This document shows positions 14,538 through 17,406 of a stretch of 17,406 nucleotides of DNA, one piece after another. Below the pieces are notes generated by a model. That model did not search any database and was not told where the DNA came from. It saw only the letters and a list, made by a program, of their open reading frames with translations. The translations under genes and the position numbers were made by a program. Position 1 is the stretch's first letter; the number at the start of each line of letters is the position of its first letter. Source of the stretch: JAGLTQ01 sp964605385 (lineage in GTDB: Bacteria > Pseudomonadota > Gammaproteobacteria > UBA6429 > Thiohalophilaceae); contig CAZSCK010000057.1 in assembly GCA_964605385.1 (NCBI GenBank), positions 1-17,406 on the forward strand, in the 5' to 3' direction.

Positions 14538-15458
14538 TTGAAGATCTATCATACAAAATGCTTACTCAACTTTTTTCCTTTGACCGAAAAGTGGGGACTC
14601 TTTTGTCTTTTACTAACACCAACGTTCGCTTTTTCACAAGAACATGTTTTAGCCGTTATGAGCAATCATGGGAAAATTTACCAGAATTTTTACTCTACGC
14701 TAGAAGATAAGCTGTATAAAAATATTAGCATTACCCGAGTCAGTTTTTCTGATATCAATAACGAAATATTAAGCCAGCATAACTTTATAGTTTCTATCGG
14801 TTATAAAGCGGCAAAGGCAGTTTCAAAACACAAAATAAAAACACCCATTATTTATTCTTTAATCCCTGATAATGAATCATTGCGAAGAAGCATACCCTGT
14901 AAAAAAACAACCTGTTACAAAGCATATATAAACCAGCCCCTTAATCGCTATACAAAGTTATTTAAAGTTTTATTTCCAGAAAAGAACTTAGTCCTTGCTA
15001 CAACAAAAGCGAACACAAGAAAGGCACAACAGGTTAAAACGGCTTCTAAAAATATCGGCATCGTCTACAAAGAGATCCGTATACAGAAACAAAATACCAC
15101 TCGATCATTCATAAATAAATTAAACAACAATGATGTTTTACTGGCGTTACCAAATCCCGACATATACAACGCAAATAATGCCAAAAGTATCATTTTATCT
15201 ACTTACCATGCAAATGTACCAATAATTGCATATTCAAAATCCTTTGCTAAAGCTGGCGCACTAGTCAGTTTATATTCAAGTATTGATAATATTGCAGATA
15301 AGACTGCAAGCATTATTAATAAAATCATCATGGAGGGGCCACAAAAACAAAAAGAATACTATCCCGATGATTTTATGATTAAGATAAATTCTGCAGTCGC
15401 ACGTTCTCTGAATATAGATATCGACTCAGAAAGCATAATCAAGAGAAAAATAAAATGA
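14538..15458 (+). CDS. Periplasmic ABC-type substrate-binding protein (COG2984-like)
   Basis: A 306-residue protein with a hydrophobic signal-like segment (about 20-33, KWGLFCLLLTPTFAFS). The mature part has the two-lobed layout of the ABC_sub_bind family (PF04392): VSIGYKAAKAVSK, TPIIYSLI, then LALPNPDIYNAN and VPIIAYSKSFAKAGALVSLYSS, which are family-typical blocks. No permease or ATPase gene accompanies it, so it may present a ligand to the kinase encoded next. The first in-frame start is a TTG 17 bases after the receptor stop, with no Shine-Dalgarno and 19 residues before the signal segment. The nearest ATG (14558) is in another frame. A true TTG start or a small frameshift near the T-run at about 14570 are both possible. 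The stop overlaps the kinase ATG (ATGA). Confidence 0.8.
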   Translation: MKIYHTKCLLNFFPLTEKWGLFCLLLTPTFAFSQEHVLAVMSNHGKIYQNFYSTLEDKLYKNISITRVSFSDINNEILSQHNFIVSIGYKAAKAVSKHKIKTPIIYSLIPDNESLRRSIPCKKTTCYKAYINQPLNRYTKLFKVLFPEKNLVLATTKANTRKAQQVKTASKNIGIVYKEIRIQKQNTTRSFINKLNNNDVLLALPNPDIYNANNAKSIILSTYHANVPIIAYSKSFAKAGALVSLYSSIDNIADKTASIINKIIMEGPQKQKEYYPDDFMIKINSAVARSLNIDIDSESIIKRKIK

Positions 15459-16915
15459 TAAGCAGCCGATTCAGAACAAAGGTACTTTTTGTCACCGTAT
15501 TACCTGTTATTGCAACAGCTCTTATTCTCGCATCTGTACTTATTTCAGAAAGAATTAATGAATTTGACAAACGAACAAATGAAAAAGGAAATAATATAGC
15601 AAGCTATTTATCTCTAATGAGCGAATATGGGATTTTTTCCAATAACTTCTCATATCTTGAATCAACACTTACACATACATTAAACCAACAAGATATTACC
15701 GCTATTTATATTAAAGATAACAACAAATCAGTTGTCCTAAAAAGATTCAATAACAACGAAGAAACTTTTGATATACGAAATGTAGATAATAAAATTTATA
15801 AAGTATTCACATCCACCATTATAAAAACATCAATTGAAATTAATGACATAAACAGTGAGTTTGATAAAACCTCTGATAATAATACCATTGTTGGTACAGT
15901 TAACATTGTTATGAACCTAAGAAATGCAAATATACTCAAAACAAAAATTATAAAAAATGGTATTTTAATAACTTTCATATTAACACTGGCGACTATCTTT
16001 ATCGCACTTCTTTTTTCACGCAGCGTAACTGAACCTATCAACCAAATTTACACTGGTGTAAACATAATAAAACAAGGTAATTTACAACATAGAATCCCTA
16101 TCGATTTTTCGGGAGAGCTTGCTGCACTGGCCAATGGCATTAACAATATGACCTCGTCACTTGATGTCGCTCAATCTAAAGAAAAACTGCGTAATGATGC
16201 GCTAGTCAAAGCTAAACAAGAAGCTGATCGCGCAAACCGAGCGAAAAGCCTGTTCTTATCGAGCATGAGTCATGAAATGCGAACACCGTTGAATGCCATT
16301 CTTGGTTTCTCTCAACTCATTGAGATTGATGCAAAAGATGATCTTACAAAAGAAAATGTTCAGGAAATCAATCAAGCAGGTAAACATTTATTAATGTTAA
16401 TTGATGATTTGTTGGAGTTATCACTAATAGAATCAGGTAAGGTAAGATTATGCATTGAAAGCTATAACCTCAAAGAGATTCTTGAGTTTTGCTTATCAAT
16501 GGTAAAGTCCTCTACCGAAAAAATGTCAATTCAAATAGATAATAAAGTTGATTCGTTACCGGATATAAAAATACAGGTGGACGATAAACGATTTAAACAG
16601 ATCATATTAAACTTATTATCTAATGCTATAAAATATAATAATAAAAATGGGAGTGTGATAATAAATTATTCGATTGAAGATGAAAAAATGCTCTGCCTTT
16701 CAATCACAGACACAGGAAAAGGTATAGCCCCTCATTATCATGATAACCTTTTTAATCTCTTCGATAGAGCTGGACAAGAATGTTCTACTATTACTGGCAC
16801 AGGTCTGGGGTTAGCAATATCCAAAAAATTAATAGAAAAAATGGATGGTACTATCGGCTTCGAAAGTACAGTTGGAGAAGGAAGCCATTTCTGGGTTAAG
16901 GTTTCCTTAGCGTGA
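15455..16915 (+). CDS. Membrane sensor histidine kinase (HAMP, HisKA, HATPase)
   Basis: A 486-residue kinase. TM1 is at about 8-29, a periplasmic sensor of about 135 residues follows, TM2 is at about 167-188, and a HAMP domain covers about 189-241. A coiled linker (AKQEADRANRAKSLFL) leads to the HisKA domain with phospho-acceptor His273 in SSMSHEMRTPLNAILGF. The ATPase domain has Asn386 and Asn390 in NLLSNAIKY, DTGKG from Asp419 and GTGLGLAI from Gly448. The linker and H box are of the type common in hybrid kinases, but there is no receiver domain and no response-regulator gene follows within the window, so the partner is encoded elsewhere. Its ATG overlaps the stop of the binding-protein gene, implying coupled synthesis and probably direct sensing of the loaded binding protein. 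Confidence 0.93.
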   Translation: MISSRFRTKVLFVTVLPVIATALILASVLISERINEFDKRTNEKGNNIASYLSLMSEYGIFSNNFSYLESTLTHTLNQQDITAIYIKDNNKSVVLKRFNNNEETFDIRNVDNKIYKVFTSTIIKTSIEINDINSEFDKTSDNNTIVGTVNIVMNLRNANILKTKIIKNGILITFILTLATIFIALLFSRSVTEPINQIYTGVNIIKQGNLQHRIPIDFSGELAALANGINNMTSSLDVAQSKEKLRNDALVKAKQEADRANRAKSLFLSSMSHEMRTPLNAILGFSQLIEIDAKDDLTKENVQEINQAGKHLLMLIDDLLELSLIESGKVRLCIESYNLKEILEFCLSMVKSSTEKMSIQIDNKVDSLPDIKIQVDDKRFKQIILNLLSNAIKYNNKNGSVIINYSIEDEKMLCLSITDTGKGIAPHYHDNLFNLFDRAGQECSTITGTGLGLAISKKLIEKMDGTIGFESTVGEGSHFWVKVSLA

Positions 16916-16990
16916 ATTTCCACAAATTGCGTAAATTGAACTCAATAACAACTTAAACATCACCCCTACAATTTCGCTACAGTAGAAACA

Positions 16991-17013
16991 AAAAATTGTC
17001 GGGAACAATTTTT
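16991..17013 (+). terminator. Hairpin terminator after the histidine kinase
   Basis: AAAAATTGT (16991-16999) and ACAATTTTT (17005-17013) form a perfect nine-base stem around CGGGA, 75 bases after the kinase stop. The T-run is part of the stem, so it could work in both directions. The stem is AT-rich, so its strength is uncertain. Confidence 0.55.
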
Positions 17014-17059
17014 CATGAGCGTAGCGAACCTGAAAGGTGGAGGGCAGGATGCCCGGCAT

Positions 17060-17090
17060 AAAAAAGACTCACGCGTTAACGTAAGCCTTT
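17060..17090 (-). terminator. Leftward rho-independent terminator
   Basis: Read leftward, AAAGGCTTACG (17090-17080), loop TTAACG and CGTGAGTCTTT (17073-17063) form an 11-base stem including two G-T pairs, followed by TTTTTT (through 17060). On the plus strand those two pairs become mismatches, so it is built for leftward transcripts. No leftward gene is seen between here and the window end, so the transcript it stops begins further right or is non-coding. Confidence 0.55.
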
Positions 17091-17099
17091 AATTTGTTT

Positions 17100-17151
17100 G
17101 GTGCGCCTGGCACGATTATTCGCTTCCCTCACCCCTTCGGGGCCGCCTTCG
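17100..17151 (+). repeat. Dispersed repeat block, copy 2
   Basis: This is the second copy of the block at 12301-12354, identical at 40 of 45 aligned positions from CTGGCACGATT (17107). It contains the hairpin CCCC-TTC-GGGG (17132-17142). Like copy 1 it directly follows the right arm of a hairpin ending in a T-rich tract. Two diverged copies about 4.8 kb apart suggest a family spread through this genome. Confidence 0.7.
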
Positions 17152-17406
17152 CAAGCTCAGTCGTTCAACATACCTCTAGTATGTTATCGAACGTGCGACC
17201 GCTCGGTTCGTAGTGGCTAAAAGGCATTTTTTAATCATTTAAATTCAACAACTTAAATGGCTCCGCCTTCACCCTACTTTATGTTAACACTCGCTGAGAC
17301 TCATAGAGAGTGTATTCAATACTACAAAATGACCATATAGTGTCTAGCAAACGTAAGCGCAAAACCAACCACACTCTTTCGGCCTCATAAAATCTAAGTT
17401 ACCGTG

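Larger units (their letters stand above)
16916..17406. other. Gene-free region rich in dyads
   Basis: No supported coding region is seen in about 490 bases. Structures besides the separately listed terminators and repeat are: GGGCA-GGA-TGCCC (17042-17054); CGTTCAACATAC paired imperfectly with GTATGTTATCGAACG (about 17162-17192); CATTTAA/TTAAATG (17236-17259) nested inside AAGGC/GCCTT (17221-17269); and ACACTC/GAGTGT (17287-17313). The segment from about 17014 to 17220 is richer in G and C than its surroundings. It may be a cluster of mobile intergenic repeats or part of a leftward structured RNA. Confidence 0.55.

Noticed and set aside
16916..17406. tRNA, rRNA or integron attC site in the dyad-rich right end.
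   Set aside because: No tRNA cloverleaf, conserved rRNA segment or attC core-site pair was recognised; only unclassified dyads and the repeat block.
17340..17406. Leftward partial gene running in from the right edge.
   Set aside because: The longest frame entering from the edge has only about 20 codons before a stop and no recognisable features.

Overview
The window looks like chromosomal DNA from a gammaproteobacterium. The DNA is AT-rich (roughly 63-65 % by eye), genes are tightly packed with ATGA overlaps, and GTG and TTG starts occur. It encodes a TauE/SafE exporter, a RluA-type pseudouridine synthase, a peroxiredoxin-glutaredoxin fusion, a COG2984-type binding protein and a TonB-dependent receptor. 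A marine or sulfur-cycle lineage is possible, but that is only an impression. There are no rRNA or tRNA genes, CRISPR arrays, phage genes or transposases.

Layout. (1) 1-912, leftward: the start of a family 2 glycosyltransferase and a small two-helix membrane protein with a SHOCT-like tail. (2) 1084-2565, rightward: a DUF445 protein and a TauE/SafE permease, converging on a leftward RluA-type pseudouridine synthase (2547-3383). (3) 3450-3559: a REP-like inverted repeat, then a strong leftward terminator. (4) 3579-5866, leftward operon: PspA/IM30 family protein, five-helix membrane protein, periplasmic von Willebrand A protein. It is divergent from a rightward OmpR-type regulator and histidine kinase pair (6072-8879). 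The spacer between them holds three copies of a TTTAYRTAAA box. (5) 8881-9306: a MAPEG membrane protein. (6) 9578-10497: a peroxiredoxin-glutaredoxin fusion preceded by an OxyR-like operator and followed by a clean terminator. (7) 10583-12042: a conserved hypothetical protein, a short probably decayed gene, and a small secreted protein behind an FNR-like box. (8) 12111-12354: a long palindromic, MITE-like element and a dispersed repeat block. (9) 12569-16915: TonB-dependent receptor, periplasmic binding protein, membrane histidine kinase. (10) 16916-17406: gene-free DNA full of dyads, carrying a second copy of the repeat block.

How the parts work together. The centre is probably an envelope-stress module: a membrane-binding PspA-like protein with two membrane or periplasmic partners, opposite a two-component system that could control it through the shared boxes. 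The right part reads as a ligand-sensing chain: outer-membrane receptor, periplasmic binding protein, inner-membrane kinase. It has no ABC permease, no ATPase and no response regulator in view, which suggests sensing rather than bulk import. The peroxiredoxin fusion is an oxidative-stress gene that carries its own operator. All functional statements rest on motif recognition by eye and family knowledge; no search was run.
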